Source of the DNA: an uncultured Tenacibaculum sp.
Lineage (GTDB): Bacteria; Bacteroidota; Bacteroidia; Flavobacteriales; Flavobacteriaceae
Assembly (NCBI RefSeq): GCF_947502995.1
Contig: NZ_CANNBW010000011.1
Location: 102,826 to 166,825 of the forward strand
Reading direction: 5' to 3'
Length of the DNA stretch: 64,000 bases
The notes beneath the pieces are model-generated. The model searched no databases. It was not told where the DNA came from and was given only the letters and a program-made list of their open reading frames with translations. A program made the position numbers and the translations under genes. Below are positions 1-8,177 of this stretch, one piece after another (the stretch's first letter is position 1; each line of letters begins with the position of its first letter).

Positions 1-246
1 CGTTATTCCACTTCTTAACCAGTTTTCGCAATATTCATCGTGATTTCCTTTGATGAAAATACAATCATGCTTTTCTCTTAATTTCATTAAATAATCGATA
101 ACCTGAGCAGATTCACTCCAACCATCTACATAATCTCCTAAAAAAATTAAGGTATCGTTTTGCTGTAACTCTAGTTTATCAATTAACTGACGTAAGCCTA
201 ATAAGCCTCCGTGTATATCTCCTATGGTAAATGTTCTTGGTTCCAT
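1..246 (-). CDS. Metallophosphoesterase (PPP/ApaH-like), 3' end cut by window edge
   Basis: The first 82 residues of a calcineurin-like phosphoesterase are present; the rest lies outside the window. The metal-binding motifs GDIHG (near residue 9), GDYVDGW (near residue 37) and GNHDE (near residue 67) are intact and in the spacing of the PPP-type / diadenosine tetraphosphatase family. The ATG lies one base after the stop codon of the upstream sirtuin, so the two are probably co-transcribed. Family members cleave phosphoesters or dinucleoside polyphosphates. A role in nucleotide turnover would fit the NAD/ADP-ribose neighbours, but the substrate cannot be read from this fragment. Confidence 0.85.
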   Translation of the reverse strand, partial: MEPRTFTIGDIHGGLLGLRQLIDKLELQQNDTLIFLGDYVDGWSESAQVIDYLMKLREKHDCIFIKGNHDEYCENWLRSGIT

Positions 247-247
247 T

Positions 248-1060
248 TTATAATGCTTCTTGAAATTGTGTTAAAAAATCTAGCGCTGTACCTCTATACT
301 TGTAAAACTGCTTTTTATCTCTAAAGTTTTCTGTAAAGTTGTTATCTTCTAGATTTACGTCTATTACAGCTCCCCCGTATTTAATTGTTTGTTCTACTAA
401 TCTATTCGGTAAAGTAGTAGCTCCAGAACTGCCTAAAATTATTAAAACTCCAGAATTTTTAGCTATTTTTAATGTTGTGTGAAGTTTAAAATTTCGTTCA
501 TTATAAAACTCGTCAAACCATAAAATATTCGGACGCGTATCTGTTCCACATTTTGGACACAATAATAATTTCTTTTCATCGTAACTTAAATCTTCATCTA
601 TAGCTTTTAGTTGAATCTCTTTAGGCATTTTATAAACATCTTTCGAACATTCATCTGCACAACGCATTTCTCTTAAATTACCATGTATTTCGTATACAAT
701 TTTAGATCCCGCTCTTTGATGCAAGTTATCTATATTCTGTGTGATTAAATGAAAACGATCTTGTAAAGTGTTCTCTATTTCAACTAATTTAAAATGCGAT
801 GCATTCGGTTTAGCTTCTGCAAACATTTTCTTTCTAAAAAATGTGTATTGCCAAACTTCATCTGCATTCTTACTAAAATGTTCAAAAGTTCCAAACGATT
901 CGGGTTTGTAATATTTCGTTCCTTTTATCCATATTCCATCGGTTCCTCTATACGTTGGAATTCCACTTGCTGATGATATTCCTGCTCCAGTTAGGAATGT
1001 GATGTTATTTCTATTATTCTTTGAATTTACTTTAGTTAGTATTTCTTTTAACTCTTTCAT
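248..1060 (-). CDS. Sir2-family NAD-dependent deacylase (zinc-ribbon sirtuin)
   Basis: A 270-residue sirtuin, which removes acyl groups from lysine using NAD+ and releases nicotinamide and O-acyl-ADP-ribose. Visible motifs: the Rossmann GAGIS at 25-29, TQNID at 107-111, the catalytic His126 in HGN, and four zinc ligands as two pairs (Cys134/Cys138 and Cys168/Cys171). The first pair is spaced CxxxC rather than the usual CxxC. The substrate motif is not the standard one, so acyl preference is open. No signal peptide, so cytosolic. It is followed within two bases by the metallophosphoesterase and opens, together with macrodomain and ADP-ribosylglycohydrolase genes, a cluster that makes and breaks ADP-ribose. 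It is distinct from the second sirtuin at 49684, which lacks the zinc site. Confidence 0.9.
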   Translation of the reverse strand: MKELKEILTKVNSKNNRNNITFLTGAGISSASGIPTYRGTDGIWIKGTKYYKPESFGTFEHFSKNADEVWQYTFFRKKMFAEAKPNASHFKLVEIENTLQDRFHLITQNIDNLHQRAGSKIVYEIHGNLREMRCADECSKDVYKMPKEIQLKAIDEDLSYDEKKLLLCPKCGTDTRPNILWFDEFYNERNFKLHTTLKIAKNSGVLIILGSSGATTLPNRLVEQTIKYGGAVIDVNLEDNNFTENFRDKKQFYKYRGTALDFLTQFQEAL

Positions 1061-1077
1061 TTTATTTCTTTATTAAT

Positions 1078-1207
1078 CATTCTTTTTTCCATTGATGAAA
1101 AAAGAATCAAAAAATCTAGCCTTAAGATCATATCACTCTAAAAAAGAATATCCTCGATGAACTCGTTTCACTCAGACAGCTTTTCATTCTTAACGCATCT
1201 TGTGGTA
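1078..1207. repeat. Intergenic repeat, family 2, copy A
   Basis: In the 245-base gap between the sirtuin and a DUF4291 gene. It begins with an inverted repeat (arms ATTCTTTTTTC and GAAAAAAGAAT, 1079-1107) followed by ATCAAAAAATCTAG, and later by GAACTCG...CTCAGACAGCTT...TCATTCTT (about 1159-1192). The same order of blocks recurs at about 4973-5103, and the first block alone at 2526-2575. I see no open reading frame in this gap. Confidence 0.55.
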
Positions 1208-1305
1208 GATTTTTAGGTGTATTATCTTTATGACACTTCTCATAATTAACTTTTAAACTCTTTTGTACATCATAACTATTTCTAGTGTATAATTTATCTC
1301 TAAAA

Positions 1306-1899
1306 TTATCTTATGCCTATTTTATCTTCTAATGAAGAAGGCAATTTATAAATTCGTTCTTTGGGAAGAAGTCTTTTGGCTTCGGTATATTTTCCTTTCT
1401 TTCTCAGCTCATTGATTTTCTTCGTTAAAGGTGTAAAATCAACAATTTCTTGAATCCATTCTTCATTAAATTCATGTATTAAGCACCTACTGATTCCTAC
1501 TTGAATAGATCTATGTTCCAATTTATTTCCTCTAATATTTCGTTCTGGATCCCATTGAATATGAACTTTAGCTTCTTTAAATTTTTGTTCCCATTCCATT
1601 CCACTTTTATAAACTTTAGTATCAGGATCTGTTAATACCCCCATTTCTAAAGCTTTCTCCCATTTAATTCGTTTTATTTTAATTCCCAAAATATAATCTT
1701 GATTACTTTTTGTTCCCCAATTACTTCGTTCCATTAACCATAAATATGATGGTTTAATCCATGTCATTCTGGTAAATGAAAAAGGCGATTCAAATCGATT
1801 ATTTTTAAGAGCTTTCGTTGCTATTATTTTGTTATAAGCCTGATAAACAGTTATTGTGTTTTTATCATAACTGGCTCTTATTTCCTGATAATTAGCCAT
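1306..1899 (-). CDS. DUF4291 family protein (copy 1)
   Basis: A 197-residue soluble protein recognisable as DUF4291 from the N-terminal block RASYD..TITVYQAY, the central FTRMTWIKPSYLWLMERSNWG and the later QWDPERN and R.IQVGISR blocks. The family has no established function that I can name. It occurs in NAD/ADP-ribose gene neighbourhoods, and a paralogue with the same blocks lies at 9042-9677 in this island, so both probably serve the same pathway. No signal peptide or membrane segment. It ends 10 bases from the macrodomain gene and is probably co-transcribed with it. Confidence 0.8.
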   Translation of the reverse strand: MANYQEIRASYDKNTITVYQAYNKIIATKALKNNRFESPFSFTRMTWIKPSYLWLMERSNWGTKSNQDYILGIKIKRIKWEKALEMGVLTDPDTKVYKSGMEWEQKFKEAKVHIQWDPERNIRGNKLEHRSIQVGISRCLIHEFNEEWIQEIVDFTPLTKKINELRKKGKYTEAKRLLPKERIYKLPSSLEDKIGIR

Positions 1900-1909
1900 T
1901 TTTTAAATT

Positions 1910-2509
1910 TTAATAATCCCAGATCAATCCTTTTTCATTTAATCGATATTGGAATTTTTGTGTGTCTCCAAAAGTTTTATAGTCTTTATAATTTCCTAAA
2001 ACAACCTCGTCGTATGCTAAAAACATTTGATTTGCTGCAATATCAAAAGGCATTCTTCCACAACCTGTACATAAACCTGGAACAGCAATGATATGAATTT
2101 CTTCGTGTTTTTTTGCCGCTATTAAAATTGCTTTCATTGCTAAATAAGCGTTCACCGAAGTTGCGATATTAAAACTCATAGGAACTCGCATTGTTGGAGC
2201 AGAAATCAAATACGGGATTTTTTCATTCTCCGTTGGAATTATCATTGACTGCCCTACCAACAATTCTCTTTCATCTAATAGCGCTATTCGTTTCTGTAAT
2301 TCATCTTGAATATGCCAACCTAAAGTTTCTGATAAATGAATATCTAAACCTCCATCCATAAAACCAAAAGAATTTGCTGGACTAACAATTGCGTCGCAAG
2401 CAACCTTAACTATATCTTCTTCTATAATTTCAACATCTTCATATTCTGAAAAGTAAGATTTCCAAGCTTTTCCTAATTCTGGTTCTTTATATACTAGTTT
2501 TATTTTCAT
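1910..2509 (-). CDS. Macrodomain protein (ADP-ribose binding/hydrolysis)
   Basis: About 199 residues. Macrodomain signature: a strand ending in DAIVSPANSFGFMDGGLD near residue 40, then an APTMRVP segment and a VPGLCTGCGRMP glycine loop that would cradle the distal ribose/diphosphate. Macrodomains bind ADP-ribose and related metabolites (O-acetyl-ADP-ribose, ADP-ribose 1''-phosphate) or remove ADP-ribose from targets. I chose the start at MKIKLVYKEPE. The frame stays open 16 codons further upstream, but that stretch would cover the intergenic palindrome at 2526-2554. It differs from the second, YmdB-like macrodomain at 5153, so the two probably handle different substrates. Confidence 0.82.
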   Translation of the reverse strand: MKIKLVYKEPELGKAWKSYFSEYEDVEIIEEDIVKVACDAIVSPANSFGFMDGGLDIHLSETLGWHIQDELQKRIALLDERELLVGQSMIIPTENEKIPYLISAPTMRVPMSFNIATSVNAYLAMKAILIAAKKHEEIHIIAVPGLCTGCGRMPFDIAANQMFLAYDEVVLGNYKDYKTFGDTQKFQYRLNEKGLIWDY

Positions 2510-2525
2510 GCTTTTATAAATTATT

Positions 2526-2575
2526 ATTCTTTTTTCCATTGATGAAAAAAGAATCAAAAAAATCTAGTCTTGACC
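2526..2575. repeat. Intergenic repeat, family 2, copy B (partial)
   Basis: Inverted repeat with arms ATTCTTTTTTC / GAAAAAAGAAT (2526-2554) followed by ATCAAAAAAATCTAG, nearly identical to copy A at 1079-1120. The downstream GAACTCG block of copies A and C is missing here and a family 1 repeat follows instead. Confidence 0.55.
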
Positions 2576-2589
2576 TGTTAATCTTAGAT

Positions 2590-2709
2590 TGTCAGTTCGA
2601 GTGCTTTTTAGGTACGAAAAAGTGTATCGAGAACTATTTCTAAGTTAAAATTCTTATTCTCGATACAATTTTTCTTCATTTCATTTCGATAAATCACTCG
2701 AATTGACAG
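2590..2709. repeat. ~120-bp intergenic palindrome, family 1, copy 1
   Basis: Outer arms TGTCAGTTCGAGTG (2590) and CACTCGAATTGACA (to 2709) are nearly perfect reverse complements. Inner segments include TATCGAGAAC and TTCTCGATACAATTTT. Copies with the same outer and inner blocks and the same length lie at 5673-5792 and 9692-9809. No open reading frame inside; it could fold as one long hairpin. Resembles a REP/MITE-like extragenic palindrome. Confidence 0.65.
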
Positions 2710-2740
2710 AATTTTACTCCAAATACACAACAGATTAATC

Positions 2741-3301
2741 TTAATTAATTTTTTGAACTCTTTTGTACATTACATCTGTTCTTAACACATACTTTACTCC
2801 TGAAATTAATTCTTTTCCTTCATGACGTAATCGATGTCTGAAAACTAAAACAGTTCCTTTCTTTGGTTTTATTGTACCAATGTTTCTAAAAGCTGTTTCT
2901 CCTCCTTCAAAATCATCATTCAAATAAATCAAAAAAGAATAGAAACTTTGCTCTTCTAAATTCCTTCTGTAACTTCCATCAATGTGCATTTTAAAGCGTT
3001 GACCTTTGGTGTACTTATACACTCGAAACATTTCATTTAAGCCAATTCCTTCATAAAATCCAACTTTCTTAGGAATAAAATCTTGTAATCGATTCCAGAA
3101 ATCTTGCCCTAAATCTTCATCAAAAAACAAATAACGATCGTTATTACGAACTCCTTTATTCATTACCTGATTTCCATCTACAGAAATTTTTGCTTCTTCA
3201 AATTCTACTGTCTGATATTTTAGTAAATACTCAAAACACTCTTCTTCTGAAAGGAAGTTTTCTATTAAAAATATTTCGTCGTGTACATTAATTTTTTTCA
3301 T
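2741..3301 (-). CDS. 2-oxoglutarate/Fe(II) dioxygenase, prolyl 4-hydroxylase-like
   Basis: About 186 residues of a P4H-type double-stranded beta-helix dioxygenase. The iron ligands are visible as H.D in FKMHIDGSYRR and the distal H in RHRLRHEG. The Lys in SGVKYVLRTD fits the 2-oxoglutarate anchor of P4H enzymes, and YLNDDFEGGET is the usual strand between them. The family hydroxylates protein side chains, most often proline. I chose the MKKINVH start; the reading frame runs 16 codons further upstream without a better start. The target is unknown. Such enzymes appear in several bacterial NAD/RNA-repair neighbourhoods, so association with KptA next door may be functional; that is inference. Confidence 0.82.
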   Translation of the reverse strand: MKKINVHDEIFLIENFLSEEECFEYLLKYQTVEFEEAKISVDGNQVMNKGVRNNDRYLFFDEDLGQDFWNRLQDFIPKKVGFYEGIGLNEMFRVYKYTKGQRFKMHIDGSYRRNLEEQSFYSFLIYLNDDFEGGETAFRNIGTIKPKKGTVLVFRHRLRHEGKELISGVKYVLRTDVMYKRVQKIN

Positions 3302-3406
3302 AGTCGTTTTATTAAAATAATATTCAAAGACTATCAATAAAAAGATCACTTCGTCATTCTTCCTCCTGATGACGGAAATCTAGTTTGACATACTTTAATA
3401 TTTCTT

Positions 3407-3955
3407 CTATTTGAATTCTATAAAATTTGCTGGTACATGATCTGTTAACCACACTCCATTTTTAGATTGATAGAATTCGAATCCTGCTACATGCATTGCT
3501 CCTGAGCGAACAGTTAAAATCGTAGGAACTCCTCTTCGACTTCCCACTTTTGTTGCTGTCTCTAAATCTTGACTTAGATGCACATGTTGTCGGCTCATTT
3601 TTTGCAATCCTTTTTCTCTTATTGATTGCATAAACTTTGGTACCGTTCCGTGATATAAATATTCTGGTGGTTGAATAGCTTCTAATTTTAAATCAATCGT
3701 TTTTAAAGAATGACCTTGATTGGCTCTAATCTTTGTTTGATCTTCATTAAAACTAAATCTCTTTTTATCGTTTGTTGCAACTACTTCTTCTAGTTTTTCT
3801 ATTGAAAAGTGCTTTCCTTTTCTTTTCGATTTTTCAATAAGTTCAGCTACATCTGCCCAACCATTTTTATCTAATTTCAATCCGATTAAATCAGGTTGAT
3901 GTCTAAGTAGTAGACTTAGAAACTTACTTATACTTTTTATTTCTCTTTCGTTCAT
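3407..3955 (-). CDS. kptA: RNA 2'-phosphotransferase (KptA/Tpt1)
   Basis: A 182-residue Tpt1/KptA enzyme, which transfers an internal RNA 2'-phosphate to NAD+, releasing nicotinamide and ADP-ribose 1'',2''-cyclic phosphate. The N-terminal winged-helix block (LSLLLRHQPDLIGLKLDKNGWADV) and the ADP-ribosyltransferase-fold C-terminal half (YHGT near residue 101, HVHLSQD, VGSRRG, and NGVWLTDHVP) are all present, including the conserved basic and His positions of the family. Its product is an ADP-ribose derivative that the neighbouring macrodomain, Nudix and hydrolase genes could process. In bacteria its natural RNA substrate is unclear, as tRNA splicing of the yeast type is absent. Confidence 0.92.
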   Translation of the reverse strand: MNEREIKSISKFLSLLLRHQPDLIGLKLDKNGWADVAELIEKSKRKGKHFSIEKLEEVVATNDKKRFSFNEDQTKIRANQGHSLKTIDLKLEAIQPPEYLYHGTVPKFMQSIREKGLQKMSRQHVHLSQDLETATKVGSRRGVPTILTVRSGAMHVAGFEFYQSKNGVWLTDHVPANFIEFK

Positions 3956-4035
3956 TTTGTTTTGTTTTTAATTGATCTCGACTGCTTCGATTTGGCACTC
4001 TGCACTTATATCACAATCTCGCGTTTTAACTATAG

Positions 4036-4902
4036 TTAATTCAAAGGTTTTTGATTTAAAATATCTCTTTGAGATCGACCTAAAGGAACTCTAAATACTG
4101 GTATTTTAATATTATAGTATGTAATGAGTTCTTTAATCGTTTGATCGATTTGTTGCATATCATATCGTGATGAAAAATGACCTAAAATCAGTTTTTCAAT
4201 ATTGATCTGACTGACCATTTCTAACACTTCTTCTAAAGAACTGTGTTTGTTTTTATCATTACCTTTTTCTACTTCTTCTTTCTTTAAAAATGTGGCTTCA
4301 TGAATTAACACTCCACACTTATCATACTTTGAATAATCATATACTGGTGTATCTCCTGAATACACTAGAATTGAGTTTTTAATCTTTTCTTTGATGAAAT
4401 CTTCTCCTTTATCTTGTTTTATACCGATAATCTCTTTTGAAGACAAATTTGTAAACTCTTGCTTCAATTTATGCTTTGTTTCAAATACTTGAAAGGACAA
4501 ACTTTTCAATTGATCTTTCACATCTATATGTTGATTTTCGAAACATAAAACTTCGATACCAGATTTTATCTGAATAATTTGTTTGTCTTCTAAACTATTC
4601 CATATTGTTCCTGATGTATGTGGATCAAATTGACTAGTGAAATTTTGAATAAATGGAAACGATCCTGAATCTTTCGGATAATAAATATTTGGCTTACGAT
4701 GTGCAAACAATTGATTATACTGAAAAATTCCACCTAAATGATCTCTATCTGCATGTGAGATAAAAATGTTTTTTATTTTACCACACTTCCCTAATAAACA
4801 AGATATTAATCCGTCACCAGCATCAAATAACAATCCAAGTTCTTCAATAAAGTACCATGTTGAAAATAATGCTGTTGAATATCCATGTATTGTTAATTTC
4901 AT
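4036..4902 (-). CDS. RNase Z-like metallo-beta-lactamase-fold hydrolase
   Basis: A 288-residue MBL-fold protein of the ribonuclease Z / ElaC group. Landmarks in order: FISHADRDHLGG near residue 50, YSGDTPVYD, LIHEATF and LILGHFSSRY, the last three closely matching RNase Z (GDT, HEATF, H.S.RY). The first metal motif reads HADRDH where the family normally has HxHxDH, so the second His is an Asp. tRNase Z removes tRNA 3' trailers, but a housekeeping copy would not usually sit here, so this paralogue may act on another RNA or phosphodiester, for example a cyclic ADP-ribose phosphate. Adjacent to kptA in the same direction. Confidence 0.78.
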   Translation of the reverse strand: MKLTIHGYSTALFSTWYFIEELGLLFDAGDGLISCLLGKCGKIKNIFISHADRDHLGGIFQYNQLFAHRKPNIYYPKDSGSFPFIQNFTSQFDPHTSGTIWNSLEDKQIIQIKSGIEVLCFENQHIDVKDQLKSLSFQVFETKHKLKQEFTNLSSKEIIGIKQDKGEDFIKEKIKNSILVYSGDTPVYDYSKYDKCGVLIHEATFLKKEEVEKGNDKNKHSSLEEVLEMVSQINIEKLILGHFSSRYDMQQIDQTIKELITYYNIKIPVFRVPLGRSQRDILNQKPLN

Positions 4903-4972
4903 TTCTTTTATATTTTATCTCTTTCATTTCTTTATCATTTTTATTGAGAGTTTACATCATATCATCTGTTGT

Positions 4973-5103
4973 ATTCATTTTGTCTTGATACAAAACGAAT
5001 CAAAAAATCAAGACAGATGATAAAAAGCTAAGAAAATACTACGGTATCTCCAGCCACAGATGAAAAGAACTCGCTATCGCTCAAACAGCTTATCATCTTT
5101 TCT
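4973..5103. repeat. Intergenic repeat, family 2, copy C
   Basis: Begins with inverted repeat arms ATTCATTTTGT / ACAAAACGAAT (4973-5000), then CAAAAAATCAAG, and at about 5064-5103 the block GAACTCGC..TCGCTCAAACAGCTT.TCATC also found in copy A at 1159-1192. Fills most of the 250-base gap between the RNase Z-like gene and the second macrodomain gene. No coding region seen in the gap. Confidence 0.5.
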
Positions 5104-5152
5104 TCCAATACTGTTATCTTGATTTTCAAACTTTTTATCAATATGCCATCTT

Positions 5153-5659
5153 TCATTTCAAAATCTCCTTATAAATCGTAAAATTTTCTTCATCAAAACA
5201 GACAAAAATTAGCTTTTCTACAACTGGGTATTCTTTTACCGTTTCAATTGCTATTTCTGCTGCTAATTGCTTCGGAAACTTATAAATCCCTGTACTAATA
5301 TTCGGTAAAGCAATCGTTTTTAAATCATGCTCTTTCGCTAATAACAGACTATTTTTATAATAGTTGATCAATAATTCTTTTTCCAACGCTAATCGACTTC
5401 CTCCATTATAAACCGGACCAACAGCATGGATTACTTTTTTAGCTGGTAAATTTCCAGCAGTTGTAATTACTGCTTCTCCGGTTTTACATTTTCCTTGTCG
5501 ATTTCGAATCTCTTGACAAGCTTCTAAAATAGCTTTTCCTCCTGCTCTATGAATTGCTCCGTCTACTCCACCACCACCTAATAAACTAGAATTTGCTGCG
5601 TTTACAATTGCATCTACTGCTATTTTAGTAATATCTCCTTTATGTAATTCTATTTTCAT
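5153..5659 (-). CDS. O-acetyl-ADP-ribose deacetylase-type macrodomain protein
   Basis: A 168-residue stand-alone macrodomain of the YmdB/MacroD class. The classical blocks are present: [30 protein letters not shown] (residues about 8-38), the [18 protein letters not shown] strand and the [13 protein letters not shown] loop. YmdB/MacroD enzymes hydrolyse O-acetyl-ADP-ribose, the sirtuin by-product, and mono-ADP-ribose esters on proteins or nucleic acids. The catalytic Asn/Asp region (NAANS...GGGVDGAIH) is intact. It fits the sirtuin and ADP-ribosylglycohydrolases in the same island. Cytosolic. Confidence 0.92.
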   Translation of the reverse strand: MKIELHKGDITKIAVDAIVNAANSSLLGGGGVDGAIHRAGGKAILEACQEIRNRQGKCKTGEAVITTAGNLPAKKVIHAVGPVYNGGSRLALEKELLINYYKNSLLLAKEHDLKTIALPNISTGIYKFPKQLAAEIAIETVKEYPVVEKLIFVCFDEENFTIYKEILK

Positions 5660-5672
5660 ATTTCTTGTTTTA

Positions 5673-5792
5673 TTGTCATATCGAGTGATTCCAATATATT
5701 GGAATTGTATCGAGATATTTTAATTTGTTCTCGATACAATTTTCTTCCGATTTCGATAAACTCAATCTTCAGAAAAATCACTCGAACTGACA
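5673..5792. repeat. ~120-bp intergenic palindrome, family 1, copy 2
   Basis: Outer arms TGTCATATCGAGTG and CACTCGAACTGACA, inner TATCGAGA and TCTCGATACAATTTTCTTC, as in copies at 2590 and 9692. An inner CCAATATATTGG palindrome is specific to this copy. Occupies the gap between the macrodomain gene and the 140-residue protein gene. Confidence 0.65.
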
Positions 5793-5798
5793 TATTAC

Positions 5799-6221
5799 TT
5801 AATTATGAATATTCTCTACAGTTTTCATAATTTCATTTACAAGTAGACTTTCACTAGTTTTATAATCTTTACCGATATAAACTTTAAGTGTTTTTATTTC
5901 TCCTTGTATTGCTTCATTAAAACTTTCCAATTGATCTGCTGGAACCCATAATTCATTATGAATTTTCCCTCCTACATTTTCGATTGGATATTTTTTAAAC
6001 TCATCTTCAGAAATTTCAAAAGCTGTTACAAACCCTAAATAGTTACCAAAAGGATCTGTGGTATTCCATTTACTTGCTATTTCTGAAGCATATTCTTCAT
6101 TTAAAACAGGATAAAAAATAGGTTGCCACTCCAACCTTGATGGAAATTTTTCAAATCCACTTTCAGCTATTAATAACATTTCTTTTTCTCCTACTGGTCT
6201 ATATAACTTTATCTTTTTCAT
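5799..6221 (-). CDS. Small conserved protein linked to ADP-ribose genes
   Basis: A 140-residue soluble protein starting KLYRPVGEKEMLLI and containing FPSRLEWQPIFYPVLNEEYA and NELWVPADQL. Proteins with this pattern are, to my recollection, annotated 'ADP-ribosylation/crystallin J1' because they sit beside ADP-ribosylglycohydrolase genes; they are not themselves hydrolases of that family. The YRPVG start, a conserved Arg, and a C-terminal ELWVP block loosely recall the small ADP-ribosyltransferase fold of KptA, so it might be a substrate-modifying or binding partner; this is speculation. It lies 12 bases before the ADP-ribosylglycohydrolase gene 6234-7130 in the direction opposite to transcription, so is probably the downstream member of one transcript. 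Confidence 0.65.
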   Translation of the reverse strand: MKKIKLYRPVGEKEMLLIAESGFEKFPSRLEWQPIFYPVLNEEYASEIASKWNTTDPFGNYLGFVTAFEISEDEFKKYPIENVGGKIHNELWVPADQLESFNEAIQGEIKTLKVYIGKDYKTSESLLVNEIMKTVENIHN

Positions 6222-6233
6222 TGCTAAAACTCT

Positions 6234-7130
6234 TTATTTATAAAAAATACTCTCGTTCCATTTTTCTACATCATTTTCCCATTGTTTTGGAACTTTACTT
6301 TCTTCTGAGCACATCATATTAATACCTCCTACAATTGCACAAGTTGTATCTCTATCTCCTAATGCAGAAACTGTATTCCAAAGTGACTCTTCAAAATCTC
6401 CTAGATAGTGATATACATTCCATAAAGCAATTGGAACAGTATCTTGAGCTAACATTTTTGTTCCGTTTCCTAAAGCTGTAACTATAGTTCGTATATCGTA
6501 CGATTTAGGTAAATACTTAATCTTTTTGATTTTGTATTTTAAATCACTTTCTGGTGTAAAATCAATAATTGTATCTAACCAAACTTCTTTATTTAACTCA
6601 TTACTTTTTGTACATAAGGCAGTAGCAATTGCTACACTTATTGCTCCGGCTACAGCTTCGTTGTTATAATGCGTTATTTCTGATGAAAGTTTAGCTTGCT
6701 CTGCAACATTACTTAAATCATCATAAAAATATGCACCAATTAATGCAACTCGCATTGCACTACCATTTCCCATCGATCCAGTACCATTAAAACTTGATTT
6801 TGATATTTCTAACCAATTTTTATTTGCATCAATCTCTAATAATTTTCTGTGCATTGAAGGTCCGTAACCTCTATGTCTGTCTTTTAAAAAGTTTTGAGCG
6901 AACTGATCTGCAACAAAATCTTGATTTATTTCTCCATACAACTCTAAAGATTTTAATAAAGGAATTGCCATAATTGTATCATCTGTATATCTCCATTCTG
7001 TTTCTGGAATGAATCTATTTTCTAAAGCAGATTCTACAATTACTCTTTCTCTAAAAAAACTATCACCAAAAGCATCTCCTATTGCTATTCCTGTTAGTGA
7101 TCTTTTTGCTAAATCTATTCTATTTTTCAT
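6234..7130 (-). CDS. ADP-ribosylglycohydrolase (ARH/DraG family), copy 1
   Basis: A 298-residue all-helical ADP-ribosylglycohydrolase, which removes ADP-ribose from proteins or small molecules using two magnesium ions. The metal-ligand blocks are present: GIAIGDAFGDSF near residue 15, YTDDTIMA near residue 48, GNGSAMRVALIG near residue 121 and GDRDTTCAIVGGI near residue 258. Its start ATG overlaps the stop of the next upstream ADP-ribosylglycohydrolase by 4 bases (7127-7130), so the pair is translationally coupled. The two copies are clearly diverged, suggesting different substrates. Confidence 0.9.
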   Translation of the reverse strand: MKNRIDLAKRSLTGIAIGDAFGDSFFRERVIVESALENRFIPETEWRYTDDTIMAIPLLKSLELYGEINQDFVADQFAQNFLKDRHRGYGPSMHRKLLEIDANKNWLEISKSSFNGTGSMGNGSAMRVALIGAYFYDDLSNVAEQAKLSSEITHYNNEAVAGAISVAIATALCTKSNELNKEVWLDTIIDFTPESDLKYKIKKIKYLPKSYDIRTIVTALGNGTKMLAQDTVPIALWNVYHYLGDFEESLWNTVSALGDRDTTCAIVGGINMMCSEESKVPKQWENDVEKWNESIFYK

Positions 7131-8092
7131 TTTTCTAAACTTTTTGAAAATCGATGTGATAAATCGATTATTTCTTCTCTTTTTACTAAATCATGTAACC
7201 AATCTTTTGGTATACATTCTTCTTCATAATATAATCCTGCTAAGGCTCCGGTAACACAAGCAGTTGTATCTGTATCTTCACCTAAATTCACAGCTTTTAA
7301 AACTGCTTCAGCATAAGAATCTGTAGTTAAAAAACTCCACAAACTCGCTTCTAAAGTATTTAATACATAACCCGATCCACAAATCTGTTTTTCTGCCAAT
7401 TCATATACAGGTTCAATTGTATAATCACCTATTGGATTTTCTAATATTCTATGAAACTTATTGATTTCACTTTCAGAACAAATCGCATTTTCATTTAAAA
7501 AATTATTTATGGTTTGTTGCATTCTTTTATAAGCTTCATACTTTTCCAATCCGCTTAATAAAGCTAACATGAACTCCACATAAATGAAACAACTCAGTAC
7601 AGAACGGATATGCCCATGTGTGATTGAAGAAACCTCTTTCACTTTTTGAAATCGTTCTTCTATTGACATATCTTTTACATAAAATGCTAACGGACTAATT
7701 CTCATTAAAGATCCGTTTCCATTATCAAATTCATCTGTTCCACCTGCTAATTTTGCTGGCGTTCCATTTGCAAAAGAATTTATAGCCGAATTTGTTGCAA
7801 TTCCGATATCAAAAACTTCTCCGTGTGCCGTCCAATAATTATCTCCATACCAACGCACAAAATTTGTTGCTATAGATTTTGTGTCATAACCTTTACATAA
7901 ACTTTCAGCCAAACAAAATGTTAAAGAACTATCATCACTCCAAGTTCCTTTGGGTTGATGATGAGAACCAAACGCTCGCATTGTTTTAACTGGAAATTCT
8001 TGTAATGTTAGTCTAGATGTAAATTCTACTGGAACTCCCAATGCATCACCTACTGCTAATCCTAAAAATGTTTGTTCTATTTTCTTTTTCAT
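7127..8092 (-). CDS. ADP-ribosylglycohydrolase (ARH/DraG family), copy 2
   Basis: A 321-residue paralogue of the adjoining gene. Metal-ligand blocks: FLGLAVGDALGVPVEF near residue 9, GTWSDDSSLTFCLA near residue 49, GNGSLMRISPLAFY near residue 125 and LGEDTDTTACVTGALAG near residue 271. This order matches the ADP-ribosylglycohydrolase / dinitrogenase-reductase-activating hydrolase family. It overlaps the following gene by 4 bases. No nitrogen-fixation genes are near, so DraG function is unlikely; reversal of protein or nucleic-acid ADP-ribosylation is the better guess. Confidence 0.9.
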   Translation of the reverse strand: MKKKIEQTFLGLAVGDALGVPVEFTSRLTLQEFPVKTMRAFGSHHQPKGTWSDDSSLTFCLAESLCKGYDTKSIATNFVRWYGDNYWTAHGEVFDIGIATNSAINSFANGTPAKLAGGTDEFDNGNGSLMRISPLAFYVKDMSIEERFQKVKEVSSITHGHIRSVLSCFIYVEFMLALLSGLEKYEAYKRMQQTINNFLNENAICSESEINKFHRILENPIGDYTIEPVYELAEKQICGSGYVLNTLEASLWSFLTTDSYAEAVLKAVNLGEDTDTTACVTGALAGLYYEEECIPKDWLHDLVKREEIIDLSHRFSKSLEK

Positions 8093-8144
8093 TTTTGTTT
8101 GTTTTGAATTTTTGTAAAATAATAATTCATTTATTTATGATGAG

Positions 8145-8165
8145 AACCTGAAACTAGTTCAGGTT
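8145..8165. repeat. Short intergenic inverted repeat
   Basis: AACCTGAA, five-base spacer ACTAG, TTCAGGTT: a perfect 8-bp inverted repeat in the 85-base gap between the PARG-like gene and the second ADP-ribosylglycohydrolase. It has no T-run, so is not a convincing terminator, and looks like a short extragenic palindrome. Confidence 0.4.
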
Positions 8166-8177
8166 GACGAACATCAT

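Noticed and set aside
1910..2557. Longer version of the macrodomain protein starting upstream
   Set aside because: The added N-terminus is encoded by the intergenic repeat and shows no homology pattern; the ATG at 2509 starts the domain cleanly.
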